Shown piece by piece: positions 26,023-35,444 of a DNA stretch of 64,000 nucleotides. The notes under the pieces are model-generated. The model did not search any database, was not told the DNA's origin, and was given only the letters and a program-made list of their open reading frames with translations. Position 1 is the first letter of the stretch, and every line of letters starts with the position of its first letter. The stretch comes from Chryseobacterium sp. ISL-6 (GTDB taxonomy: Bacteria; Bacteroidota; Bacteroidia; Flavobacteriales; Weeksellaceae). The DNA is taken from the NCBI RefSeq assembly GCF_018613715.1, contig NZ_JAGGPT010000007.1:248001-312000 (forward strand), given 5' to 3'. A program made the position numbers and the translations under genes.

Positions 26023-27600
26023 TTAGGGACAAGGAATCGGAAGGACATTATTATTTTGATCCAAACTTAATTTTTTAGCTTTTCCTGTTATTTTTTCTAC
26101 TTTATATAATTCTATTCCATCTATTTTTACTTTTTCTTGTAGAAACATTAGGAATACTTTCTCTACATTGGCTTGGGTTATTTCGTCTTCTAAAACTAGT
26201 TTACCCATTTCTCTTTCATACCATGTTTTCCAGAACTTTATTGTATTTGGACCAATCCCAAAACTAGATGATAATCCTGTAAATTGAAGAATGTAATTTC
26301 CTTCAGAGGTAATAACCATTGCGTAAGCATCTGCAATATTACCATGCCCATCTGCATTAGCAACACAACTTGTTAAAAAAGTAGATAAGTCGCCCGGAGA
26401 AAATATTTTAATTGGGTGACCACCATCACTTTCATTATTATGTGAGTGTATGAATCCAAAATACTGATCTCCAGAAGGTAGTGTCACATTATGTGTTCCT
26501 AATACATTTTCCATAGGAGGATATTGTGTTCCTGTTACTGTTGTATTTACAGGATAGCCGGCTGCATAGCCCATTTCATGATCATAATTAAAAACTTCTG
26601 GTTTGTCTATTGCTGCTACTTTTTCTTTGAATTTGGAATTCGAATATAAGTTACTAATTTTTTGACAAGGATCATTTAAACCAGGAATAGTTCCTCCTCC
26701 ACATCCGGCGGGAAGTCTATAAAAAGCCTTATTAAAGTTTGAACCACAGGGATTTGATGGAACATTAGGGCCAGGTGTTCCGCCGCCGCCACAACCGAAA
26801 CAGCCGCCTCCGCCTCCGCCTCCGCCTCCGCCGCCAGGGGTTGAGGGAAAAGGATCATCTACTGTTCCGATAACCTCATAGGTGCAATATGTAGTTCCAC
26901 AGTCGGTACAGCCACTTTCAGCATCACAAATCCCTTCGCCATGATGGGTGCAATGAAGCGCTATAAAACATGTTTCTATAATCATTAGTTTCCCTTCTTG
27001 CTGAATTGTAACTTTCGTTGAAGGGGCAAAATTCCTCATCCACATGATTCCATATTCGTCATCAGACTTTTTACCAATAAACAAATCTTTTGGTATTCCT
27101 ATAAAATGTTCATTTCCAAATGTCCTATTATCCATGTGCATGAAAGTAAGAAAAAGTTTCTCCCGATTTTCTACACTGATCCTTTGATCGTAGACTATAT
27201 CTTCAAGTAAGGCATTGTCATAATCTTTTACAGCTGTTACCACGTCTTTGCCATCTAAAGTTGCAAAAAGTATGGAACTCATTGTTTCATTGTCATCAGA
27301 AAGAGGAATCATAAGGCCTACTGCATTTTCAGTCACTACTTCATACATTTTATCCCAAATTGGCATTCCATTTTGATCGGGCATTTTAGATAAAAAATCT
27401 GTTTCTCTATTGTAGGCTTCAAGAATGTTAATGTAATCTACACTTGATTTTGATTGAATAGATGATGGGTGTTTAAAGAAATCAGAATTGTTTCTTTTCG
27501 GATTAGTTTCGGCTTTTACCAAATCTTCATTTCGACATGATTGTAAGCCAACACTTAATGTTATCAATAATGATAACCATAAGAAAAATTTGTTTTTCAT
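26023..27600 (-). CDS. Lipoprotein with Gly/Cys linker and JAMM-like C-terminal domain
   Basis: A 525-residue protein with a lipoprotein signal (SVGLQSC, Cys22). Residues 30-240 form an unrecognised N-terminal domain with a Cys/His-rich end (CTHHGEG then CTDCGTTYC). A low-complexity linker near residues 250-280 is almost pure Gly with a CFGC insert. The C-terminal domain has His385-x-His387 (HSHN) and Ser401-x-x-Asp404 (SPGD) with acidic residues upstream, the pattern of JAMM/MPN+ zinc metalloproteases, though the His-to-Ser spacing is longer than usual. It is probably a surface or periplasmic zinc peptidase; moderately uncertain. Co-transcribed with the DUF6705-like gene. Confidence 0.65.
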   Translation of the reverse strand: MKNKFFLWLSLLITLSVGLQSCRNEDLVKAETNPKRNNSDFFKHPSSIQSKSSVDYINILEAYNRETDFLSKMPDQNGMPIWDKMYEVVTENAVGLMIPLSDDNETMSSILFATLDGKDVVTAVKDYDNALLEDIVYDQRISVENREKLFLTFMHMDNRTFGNEHFIGIPKDLFIGKKSDDEYGIMWMRNFAPSTKVTIQQEGKLMIIETCFIALHCTHHGEGICDAESGCTDCGTTYCTYEVIGTVDDPFPSTPGGGGGGGGGGGCFGCGGGGTPGPNVPSNPCGSNFNKAFYRLPAGCGGGTIPGLNDPCQKISNLYSNSKFKEKVAAIDKPEVFNYDHEMGYAAGYPVNTTVTGTQYPPMENVLGTHNVTLPSGDQYFGFIHSHNNESDGGHPIKIFSPGDLSTFLTSCVANADGHGNIADAYAMVITSEGNYILQFTGLSSSFGIGPNTIKFWKTWYEREMGKLVLEDEITQANVEKVFLMFLQEKVKIDGIELYKVEKITGKAKKLSLDQNNNVLPIPCP

Positions 27601-27831
27601 TTCTAGTTTATTAATTTTAGTTTTTAAATATAATTACAAGTATTAACATTTTTTAATATTAATTTCATAATTCATATCGATAAAACGAGAAAACTTACAG
27701 CTTTATTGTTCGGAATATTTGTATTTACTATTTTACTGATAATTCTATTGCAAAATAAAAATCACTAATACATAAGTTTTTGTTATCGTTATATTCTATC
27801 AATTGTTATCAGTGCAAAACTAATTCGTTAC

Positions 27832-27971
27832 AGCGACAGAATATGTCGTATTACAAGTCTTTTCAAATTGGTGGAAAGCAATTTTTCTTCATGATTATGA
27901 CCTTACCTTTTCGTTTCTTTCCGTAATTTTTTAGTTCGCTGTATCTACTTTCTTCCCGCTCCTTTCAAGAA
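27832..27971. repeat. 140-bp direct repeat, copy B
   Basis: Partner of 24371-24508. This copy covers the end of the intact gene at 27931-28470 and its 3' flank. The two copies bracket the lipoprotein/DUF6705 genes and their decayed duplicates. Confidence 0.75.
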
Positions 27972-28470
27972 TGAGGTGTGCCGCATCCAGCATTTTAGTC
28001 AGATGGATGTAGGGGCTGACCATATTCCTTTCCGGGACATGATCATAAGTTCCCAATGAGAAATAAACCATCCCGGACATAAAATAGTCAAATTCCGTGA
28101 CGCTGTATTCTTTGAATGCTTTTTTAAATACCAATAAAGGGTTTTGGTATTCCTTCTCTGAAAGCAAACCGAGAAGTAATGGAGAGATATTTTCTAATTG
28201 GGTATTCACTTTCCATTTCTTTTCTTTGAGCATGATGAGATAGCCAGCACGCACAAATGACCGCATTGACTGGTGAAAATGAAAGATAACGGAAGAATCT
28301 TCTTTGATCCAACGATCCCTCTTTACCGCGTAATTCATAATGCTGTTTAACCTCTCTTTGGATACAGCCAGTTCATTGAACTTAAAATAGGTTTCCATTA
28401 GCTGTAATCCGGAGCACTTTTTATGCTCTGTCCAAAACCGGGTTTCGAAGTCTGTTATATTCTTTTTCAT
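27931..28470 (-). CDS. Hypothetical helical protein divergent from an XRE regulator
   Basis: A 179-residue cytoplasmic protein when started at MKKNITDF (ATG at 28470). An upstream ATG at 28515 would only add a basic stretch lying in the shared promoter region. It is mostly helical, with SMRSFVRAGYLIMLKEKKWK and MLDAAHLILERSGKK near the end. I considered RteC-type regulators from mobile elements but did not see their core motif. It is divergent from and 96 bases away from the XRE gene at 28567, suggesting a regulated pair. Its last codons are duplicated at 24468-24508. Confidence 0.65.
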   Translation of the reverse strand: MKKNITDFETRFWTEHKKCSGLQLMETYFKFNELAVSKERLNSIMNYAVKRDRWIKEDSSVIFHFHQSMRSFVRAGYLIMLKEKKWKVNTQLENISPLLLGLLSEKEYQNPLLVFKKAFKEYSVTEFDYFMSGMVYFSLGTYDHVPERNMVSPYIHLTKMLDAAHLILERSGKKVDTAN

Positions 28471-28517
28471 GTGTTTGTATTTTTTATTTTTATAAATGTA
28501 ATAAAAAAACAACAAAA

Positions 28518-28533
28518 CAACATATATGTGTTG
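28518..28533. promoter_or_regulatory. Candidate operator between divergent genes
   Basis: CAACATATATGTGTTG is a 16-bp near-perfect palindrome (7 of 8 pairs) in the 96-base gap between the genes at 28470 and 28567. It may be the binding site of the XRE protein. Confidence 0.35.
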
Positions 28534-28566
28534 ATGAAAAACTTTAGAAAGCCCAAAATTTACTAG

Positions 28567-28875
28567 ATGTATAAATGGGAAGTAGAAGAATTAAAATTTC
28601 AAATTGGAAAGCTTATTCAATTACATAGGCTAAAGCGAGGACTTTCACAGTTCCAACTTGGAAATGAACTCAATCTATCAAGTAATCACGTTGGCAGAAT
28701 TGAGAGAGCTGAAACTAATCCAACAATAGAAAGTCTTGTTAAATTCTGCAATTTTTTTGAAATTGATATGTTAGTTTTATTTACGAAAATATCAGACAAA
28801 GAATTAAAGAATATCGAAACTGAAATTGATTATTTACAAAAAGAGTTTAAAAATCAAAATAAGAGAAAATCCTGA
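28567..28875 (+). CDS. XRE-family helix-turn-helix regulator
   Basis: A 102-residue protein with one Cro/CI-type domain at residues 12-68 (GKLIQLHRLKRGLSQFQLGN, then SSNHVGRIERAETNPTIESL). A charged C-terminal helix (KELKNIETEIDYLQKEFKNQ) may be a coiled-coil dimer segment. It binds DNA as a dimer. Divergent from 27931-28470, which it probably controls together with itself. Confidence 0.85.
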   Translation: MYKWEVEELKFQIGKLIQLHRLKRGLSQFQLGNELNLSSNHVGRIERAETNPTIESLVKFCNFFEIDMLVLFTKISDKELKNIETEIDYLQKEFKNQNKRKS

Positions 28876-28895
28876 CGAAAGTTGGGATTTTTTTT
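28866..28895 (+). terminator. Terminator of the XRE gene
   Basis: AAAATCC / GGATTTT with a TGACGAAAGTTG loop and a long T run. It overlaps the last codons of the gene and matches the hairpin at 8834-8865. Confidence 0.75.
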
Positions 28896-29070
28896 GATGA
28901 AATTGTCAAAACTCCCAAGAATATATTTATTCGAGACCTTTAAGAAATTATGTAAAATTACTGATTCAAAATTTTAAGATGCTTTTTATTTTTGTTATTT
29001 ACGGAAAGTCGTAAAATAATATAAATTATCATTTGTAAGTTTGACTTAGTTAATGATAAAATATAATATT

Positions 29071-29202
29071 ATGGGACTTAAACCAGGGCCAAAAAGAACA
29101 GCAACATCAACTGGAAAACCAGATCAACGTCAACGTGATAATAAGGAGACACCAGGAAATACACCTTCTTTAAAACCACCTAAGAAACAGCAGGGTAAAT
29201 AA
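29071..29202 (+). CDS. Small basic Pro/Lys-rich protein
   Basis: A 43-codon frame, MGLKPGPKRTATSTGKPDQR followed by a Gln/Asn/Pro/Lys-rich tail ending KKQQGK. It is isolated and followed within 30 bases by a 14-bp perfect hairpin, which supports a real transcript. It looks disordered and nucleic-acid- or ribosome-binding by composition only. I do not recognise it. Confidence 0.5.
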   Translation: MGLKPGPKRTATSTGKPDQRQRDNKETPGNTPSLKPPKKQQGK

Positions 29203-29232
29203 ACTATATCTTATAGTATCCAGTCTGTAAAG

Positions 29233-29266
29233 AATAGCGCTACTTAAAAATAAGTAGCGCTATTTT
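29233..29266. terminator. Strong hairpin terminator after the 43-codon gene
   Basis: A 14-bp perfect stem (AATAGCGCTACTTA / TAAGTAGCGCTATT) with an AAAA loop and TT after it. It may also serve the minus-strand gene ending at 29318. Confidence 0.75.
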
Positions 29267-29317
29267 GAAAGATTGTAAACTTAAAAAAATTAGCTTTTAT
29301 CCTTAAAGCTTTACTAT

Positions 29318-32080
29318 TTATCGTTTGATTATTTTTATGGTTTTTACGAGGTTATCAGCTAAATTCACTTTGACCTGATAAACACCCGATAACAAAGCAG
29401 AAAAGTCAAGAGTTCCCTGCGTATCATTTATTGCTTTCGTAAGTACCGGTTTCCCTGCTGTATTGTAAACCGTTACCGAAAGAATTTTTTGATCGAATGA
29501 GATCGTCAGGATATCCTGTACAGGATTTGGATAGGCTTTCATCTCATTTGCTTTTGTGGAAGCTTCCTCAACAGCAAAGCTATTTGTAAGACGGGTAACA
29601 GTTACATTGCTTACAGGACAAGCGACTGACGTGAAAATTTTACTTTGAATATCTGTCCCATCTCCTATCTGCCCCATACTATTATAGCCAGAGATTGCTA
29701 AAATTCCAACATTGTCAATAGCGAGGGTGTTGTGAGCTCCTGCTGCAATACTTTGCCAATCGGTAGAAGTTCCGACACGCATTGGGGTAGATCTATTCGT
29801 CGCTGCTCCATCACCTAATTGTCCCAAAACATTATATCCCCATGTCCAAAGCGTTCCATCTGTTTTGATGGCGATAGTAGAACCATTAATGCCTGTACGA
29901 ACACTTCGCCAATCTGCTGTGGCTCCTACTTGTGTCGGCGTATTTTTTGAAATTGTGGTCCCATCACCCAATTGCCCGTATCCATTATCTCCCCACGTCC
30001 AAAGTGTCCCATCTGTTTTGAGCCCTATCGAATGGATTCTTCCTCCATCAATAGCTGCCCAATCCGTAGCTATTCCTATTTGAATAGGAGAAGTACTTCC
30101 TGTTAAAGTTCCATTACCGAGTTGCCCTTTGGAATTATCTCCCCAGGTCCAAAGCGTCCCATCTGTTTTGATGGCGAGCGTATGATTTCCTCCGGACGTT
30201 ACACTTAACCAGTCTGTTGCTGTTCCTATTTGTATTGGTAAGGTTTTATTGACGGTGGTACCATCCCCTAATTGCCCGTATTTATTATTACCCCAGGCCC
30301 AAAGTGTCCCATCAGATTTCAGGGCCACCATATGGCTGGCCCCGGTGGCCATATGTACCCAGTCTGTTGCTGTTCCTACCTGTGTCGGCGTATTTCTGTT
30401 GGTTTTAGTTCCATCACCTAATTGTCCGTCATAATTCCATCCCCATGTCCATAGCGTTCCATCTGCTTTAATTCCTGCCGAATAAGATACTCCAGCCACT
30501 ATTTTCACCCAGTCTGCGGCTGTTCCTACTTGTGTTGGTGTATTTCTGTTGGTTGTAGTTCCATCTCCCAGCGCTCCATCAGAGTTGTCTCCCCAACTCC
30601 ATAATGTGCCGTCTTTTTTTAGTCCCATTGAATGATAAAGACCTAGACTTGCACTTTGCCAACAGCCTGTTCCGGTTGTAGGAAGTGTGGTAAAAGAACC
30701 TCCCGGTATCCAGACCACCTGACTGAAACCACAATCAGACGCTACCCACCAATAATAAGTGTGGTTAGGTAATAAATTCGTCAAATTGACCGTAGTAGAA
30801 AGAGTAGCTCCATTATTCCCGCCCATAACAGGATTTGTGCTGTAAAGATGTACATACCCTTGATCAGGAGCCTGAGTGGCTGCTGTCCAGCCAATAGTGG
30901 CTGTTGAAGAAGTAATATTGATTGTTGAAAATTGTGTTGGAGGAATACAAACTTCAGGACAGGCAATAGGAATAAATATATTTTTGTCATTATTCACAGT
31001 ATTAGTATTAGAAGTTCCATCACCCAGCTGACCGGAATTATTTCTTCCACAAACTTTTAAAGAACCGTCAATGCCTTTTACAAGAACATGATTTTGTCCG
31101 GCATAAATCTCCAGGTTGTCTGAAGATATACCAACTTGTGTAGGAGATGTTGTATTTACTGATCCATCTGTACCATTACCCAACTGCCCATAATAATTAT
31201 AGCCCCATGACCAAAGTGTTCCGTCTGTTCTCGTTGCAAATGTAAAACCATTTTCAGCAGCTACATTTAGCCAATTGGTTTCTGTTCCGATTTGAATAGG
31301 AGCCGTTTTTTTAATAGTCGTTCCATCACCCAGTTGTCCATACGTATTCGAACCCCATGTCCATAGTGTCCCATCTGCTCTTATTCCTACAGAATACCCA
31401 TATGAGGCATCAATACTTTTCCAGTTCGTGTCTGATCCGATTTGTATCGGAGCTTTTTTTGAAATGGTAGTTCCATCTCCTAATTGTCCGTTAAAATTGT
31501 ATCCCCATGCCCATAGCGTCCCATCTGTTCTAATTCCTAAGGCATATCTATTTCCGGCATTAATGCTTTGCCAATCGGTAGCTGCGCCGATTTGTATTGG
31601 AATCTTTTTTGAAATGACAGTTCCATCTCCAAGCTGTCCGTAATCGTTACGCCCCCACGCCCATAATGTTCCATCCGTTTTGATTCCTACCGTAAAATCA
31701 TCTCCTACACTTACACTTTTCCAATTCGCAGTTGTTCCGATTTGTATTGGAATTTTTTTTGAAATGGTAGTTCCATCTCCCAGTTGTCCATATTCGTTGC
31801 GTCCCCAGGCCCACAATGTTCCATCTGTTTTAATGGCAAAAGTCTAGTTACCGCCGGCACTGATCATTTTCCAATCGGTTACCGTTCCTATTCGGGTTGG
31901 GGCATTTCTGCCATTCACATTTAGGTCAGCCAGTTGCCCGGAGAAATTAGCTCCCCAACCCCACAATGACCCGTCTGTCTTTATTCCTACCGAATGCTCA
32001 GTTCCTGCACTCAGACTTTGCCAGCATTGAGCAAAAGAATGTAAACTGATGAATACAAATAATAAAAGTATTTTTCTCAT
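29318..32080 (-). pseudogene. T9SS-exported RCC1-repeat protein broken by one stop
   Basis: The frame from ATG 32080 has a signal peptide (LLLFVFISLHSFAQ), a first RCC1 unit, then TAG at 31844-31846 and continues in the same frame to 29318. The stop falls in SAGGN(stop)TFAIKTDG, where sibling repeats have His or Tyr. Downstream are about twelve more RCC1 units (GIKTDGTLWAWG....GQLGDGT type), a fibronectin type III-like domain in the middle (SSTATIGWTAATQ to LPNHTYYWWVASDCG) and a C-terminal T9SS sorting domain (MKAYPNPVQDILTISF). The family forms seven-bladed propellers, here at least two. An internal TTG start at 31816 would yield a product without signal peptide, so I treat the locus as dead or awaiting reversion. 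Confidence 0.85.
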
Positions 32081-32775
32081 ATTTTAATTTTATAGTATTT
32101 TTTCCTACTCGTATAGCTTTTCGGTTCCGCTTTGTTTTAGTCGCTTCTGAACTTCATCCCATAGGTCAACTGAACACAAAAATTTTAGGAAACAAATGAA
32201 TTCTTACGAAGACATGATTTTTAAATCCTCAAATAGGTTTTGATTTTGAAAGTCCTCCGTAGATTAAATAGCATCATTAGTGACACCACATGAAACTTTC
32301 CAAACTTCAATACAAGAATTTCTCACCCCCAGATCGAAAGCGAAGTATCGGAATACCCTAATATTATATATTCTTTATATCTGATTTACAGGAATAATCA
32401 AATAAACCTATGTGTTCTATATGACTTATAGCGTTAAAGAAATTGTGATAACTTAGTATTGTTTTTAAATGGTTGGAAACAATAAGTTTTGACGCATTCG
32501 GATGAATAGGTACAACGTAGTTTTGTTCATTTTCATGATGTAATTAGTTTTCGGGTTAGTTTTAGTTTTTTAGAGCAAACAACATAATCTGTTATAAGAA
32601 CTTTATGCTGTTGATTACAAAAATATATTTTTATTACGGATCATCAAAGCTAAAAAAACAAAAAGCAACCCATACTTACCTCATCCCTCCATACTACATT
32701 TTGATATCATTTATTTCCGTATCTTGTCTATACGTTTTTACAAAAAAAACATTTTAAAACTAAATACCTTATTTT
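32081..32775. other. Long intergenic region
   Basis: No convincing ORF in either strand, no repeat shared with the rest of the window. It must hold the promoter of the RCC1 gene near 32100-32200 and that of the small peptide gene near 32700-32770; I could not place the boxes confidently. Confidence 0.4.
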
Positions 32776-32952
32776 ATGAAAAACTTAAAAAACCTATCCC
32801 AAAAGCTCACCAAAGGAGAATTGAAGAAAATTTTTGGCGGCGATGGTCCTGAATTATCTCTTCCGATGTGTACACCAAGACAATGCGAGATTTTTTATAC
32901 CCGATGTGACCGTGTTAGCAGCTGTCCTCCACTCTACCCTGATCCAATTTAA
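32776..32952 (+). CDS. Bacteriocin-like peptide precursor with GG leader
   Basis: A 58-residue peptide. The leader MKNLKNLSQKLTKGELKKIF is followed by GG and a short core (DGPELSLPMCTPRQCEIFYT then RCDRVSSCPPLYPDPI). Such double-glycine leaders with an LxxxELKxIxGG pattern mark peptides cut and exported by peptidase-containing ABC transporters, and in Chryseobacterium similar small genes are annotated bacteriocin-like. The core has four Cys that could pair or be modified. No transporter or modifying enzyme lies next to it. A terminator follows at 32982. Confidence 0.65.
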   Translation: MKNLKNLSQKLTKGELKKIFGGDGPELSLPMCTPRQCEIFYTRCDRVSSCPPLYPDPI

Positions 32953-32981
32953 ATAAAATACGGCTCAAAGGAGAAATACAT

Positions 32982-33020
32982 TGCCCGCAAAATAATAGAT
33001 CTAATTTGTGGGCATTTTTA
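32982..33020 (+). terminator. Terminator of the GG-leader peptide gene
   Basis: Stem TGCCCGCAAA / TTTGTGGGCA with a G-U pair, then a T run. It lies about 30 bases after the stop codon. Confidence 0.7.
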
Positions 33021-33065
33021 TAAGACAAACTGGAAGCAATTGTTTACTCCCAACACCCGAACCCT

Positions 33066-33746
33066 ATGAAAATAAAACTTAGCTATCTACTTATTTTACT
33101 ATATAGTCTTGTAAGTTGTCAGGAAAAATCAATCATCAATGACCTGAAATTCTCTAACTATTCAGGACATCCCAAAAAAATTACAGAGGTCATTACTTTT
33201 TCAAACCAAAATATAAATGAGAATATCTCTTATTTTGACAAAGAGGGTTTCCTTACAAAAGTTGAATACTATAATGTGATCAAAAGTGGATCTTCTCATG
33301 ATCGATTGATCAATGAAATTACTACCTACAATTCAAAAGACAAAGCAAAACGCTATTTTGAAGTCATTAATCCTGAAACTAAGAAAATAGTAACTAACGG
33401 TTATTTTGAGAAAATATCGGATTCATTATATAAGAGAGTTTCAAATGCTACTGATCACAATATATCACTTCACAAACTATTTTATTTTGACAGAAATAAC
33501 CGCCTCATAAAAACAGAAGAAACCGGGAATTTTTATGAAACCCCAATTAACAGCATCATTTTATATACCTATACCAATACCCTAAAAAATGAAATCCTTT
33601 TTGAGAATTTAACCAATCACAAAAAGTCTAAGCATATTTATAAAAATGTAAAGCTTGATCCAAATGCCAATTCTGTGTATGAAGAATTAGTGGATGATCA
33701 TGGAATTCTACAACAAAAAACAGAAAGAAAATTTGAATATTATTAA
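33066..33746 (+). CDS. Lipoprotein of unknown function with YD-like strands
   Basis: A 226-residue protein with a lipoprotein signal (LLILLYSLVSC, Cys19). The rest is beta-rich and contains short units such as ISYFDKEGFLTKVEYY, LFYFDRNNRLIKTEE and ERKFEYY that recall single YD/RHS strands, although no RHS core is present. Function unknown; surface or periplasmic location expected. Starts 46 bases after the terminator of the peptide gene, so it has its own promoter. Confidence 0.7.
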   Translation: MKIKLSYLLILLYSLVSCQEKSIINDLKFSNYSGHPKKITEVITFSNQNINENISYFDKEGFLTKVEYYNVIKSGSSHDRLINEITTYNSKDKAKRYFEVINPETKKIVTNGYFEKISDSLYKRVSNATDHNISLHKLFYFDRNNRLIKTEETGNFYETPINSIILYTYTNTLKNEILFENLTNHKKSKHIYKNVKLDPNANSVYEELVDDHGILQQKTERKFEYY

Positions 33747-33817
33747 TTGAAAAAATTTCTATTAAGCGTAGTTTAAGCAAGCTTCAATCTCCCTGCTCAA
33801 TCGAAAAGTTTAAAAAT

Positions 33818-34297
33818 TTATTTCACAAGAGAATATATTAATACTCCAATACCGGCATAAGCAGCAACGGTAATAATATCAGCAATAGGCTGCGAAAAGC
33901 GTTTTTCAGCAATTCTCTCGCCATTGATCTGGTTCTTATGGAATTTCAGAACTTTTTTAGAATTACGAACCGGATGCGCCACCAGGCTGTCGCTTTCCCA
34001 CTTGTCAACGATGACTTTATAAGACCTGCCATCAACATCAATTTTAACATTTTTACCCGGAGTCAATTTCCCCTGAATATCAACCGGGAAAGGCGTTTGC
34101 TGTAAATCCGCACCTTGAGATTTAGTGGCTGTATTTTTTGTTTGCGGAGAATTGGTGTCAGCAGGAGCTGCACGCTCATTAGATTCTTTCTTATTGCCCT
34201 TCTTATCCATTGCTGGATCGGCTGGTTTTTTAACCTGGTAAGTATAGCAACTTACAAGAGAAAATAATATAATGATGAGATAAAGATTCTTTCGCAT
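33818..34297 (-). CDS. Small lipoprotein with C-terminal hydrophobic segment
   Basis: A 159-residue protein. Residues 1-17 are a lipoprotein signal (IIILFSLVSC). A disordered Lys/Ala/Thr/Gln linker spans ~20-70, then a small beta domain (LTPGKNVKIDVDGRSYKVIV) and a C-terminal hydrophobic helix (IADIITVAAYAGIGVLIYSL). The two-end membrane attachment is unusual but seen in flavobacterial envelope lipoproteins. Unknown function; monocistronic. Confidence 0.7.
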   Translation of the reverse strand: MRKNLYLIIILFSLVSCYTYQVKKPADPAMDKKGNKKESNERAAPADTNSPQTKNTATKSQGADLQQTPFPVDIQGKLTPGKNVKIDVDGRSYKVIVDKWESDSLVAHPVRNSKKVLKFHKNQINGERIAEKRFSQPIADIITVAAYAGIGVLIYSLVK

Positions 34298-34450
34298 TAG
34301 CCAAATTTAAGAAATAAACGGAAAATTCAGTATTTTCTTTTAAAAATTCTGAATTTAAAAATGTATTCCTGCTTAAAAAAGCAATTGGTATTGATTAAGA
34401 TTTTAAGAATCAGTATTAAAATGCAGTGTTACCGAATAATGATATTCTCC

Positions 34451-35311
34451 CTAAACACTTCGCAGTTCAGCAATTTCTTTTACTAATTTCGGGTACATAG
34501 ACTGTAGATCAGCTCCACCTTTTGGTTCACGGTTCATCTGCCGCTCCGGGCTATCATAATGATTCTCCGGATACAGTTCGTCAACAGTATCTCTTATTTC
34601 TGATTCATCTTCATTATCATGATTTTCTGAATAGGCATCATCAGAGACATACAGAAGTCCTTCTGCCCAGCAGTCGGCAATGTTAAAGCTGTATTTTCCA
34701 TTGACCAATGACTGAATATCTTTTTCAATATCTTCAAAAAATTCTTTTCCTTTCAACAACAGCCAGCATCGGAAGTAAATAAACCCATCATCAGAAAGGG
34801 AATCGTTAAACACATAAACCCCATTCTCCAGCTTAAATCCACATTCAAGAATAATAGAAAGTTCAGCAATTTCTGCCGTATAAAGGTTACTCAGTTTCTC
34901 CCGAAGTGTTTTTTCAAAAAGAATAAGTCTTTCTTTTCCAAATTTAGAAAGGTAGGCGGTTAAATTTTCCAAATGTTCATCCACATCATATTCGCTCCAA
35001 TGGGCTTTTCTCTGTTTATTGGATTTTTCAATGGCTTCCCAGAAATAAATATCAGCTCTTTCATTCTCTGAAAGTTCTTTTTTCTGTGGAACTTCGTCAT
35101 GTTCCAGAATTTCAATATATCCTTTCTTTATCTTTTGATTGATCAGCTTTTCAGACTCGTGAGTACATTCTTTTTCATCAGCAAATTCTTTGATTGTTTC
35201 CCTGCCTTTTGTTCCGGTTTTGCCAAATATTATTTTTTGAGTAGTTCCCTGGTAATCTATATTCCAAAATTTATCTGATAGCTCATTTTGATTGATCAAG
35301 TGCCTTTTCAT
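34451..35311 (-). CDS. WGR domain / DUF4240 protein
   Basis: A 286-residue cytoplasmic protein. Residues 1-70 form a WGR domain (KFWNIDYQGTTQKIIFGKTG then TKGRETIKEF), named after its usual Trp-Gly-Arg and found in PARPs and bacterial MolR-like proteins. Residues ~105-235 match DUF4240 (ADIYFWEAIEKSNKQRKAHW, FKLENGVYVFNDSLSDDGFI, YFRCWLLLKGKEFF). Function unknown; WGR often senses nucleic acid. The following gene on this strand (35445) is separate. Confidence 0.85.
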   Translation of the reverse strand: MKRHLINQNELSDKFWNIDYQGTTQKIIFGKTGTKGRETIKEFADEKECTHESEKLINQKIKKGYIEILEHDEVPQKKELSENERADIYFWEAIEKSNKQRKAHWSEYDVDEHLENLTAYLSKFGKERLILFEKTLREKLSNLYTAEIAELSIILECGFKLENGVYVFNDSLSDDGFIYFRCWLLLKGKEFFEDIEKDIQSLVNGKYSFNIADCWAEGLLYVSDDAYSENHDNEDESEIRDTVDELYPENHYDSPERQMNREPKGGADLQSMYPKLVKEIAELRSV

Positions 35312-35444
35312 AAAGTAAAAAAATGTGATGGATTTTTAATGGAATTAAAACTACAAAAAAATAAAGAACCGATGTGCTATTTCCTCTACAAATTCCTTTC
35401 TGGCAGCCATTACCTGAAAATCTTTAAGTTATATTATAGTCACT

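Noticed and set aside
26760..26840. GC-rich low-complexity tract, possible CRISPR or structural repeat
   Set aside because: It is the codon run for the poly-glycine linker of the lipoprotein at 26023-27600.
27931..28470. RteC-like regulator of a conjugative element
   Set aside because: Size and helical nature fit loosely, but the conserved RteC core motif is not visible and no conjugation genes are near.
29865..31643. Several plus-strand frames inside the RCC1 gene with repeated VPSPNCP motifs
   Set aside because: They are antisense translations of the RCC1 repeats, not genes.
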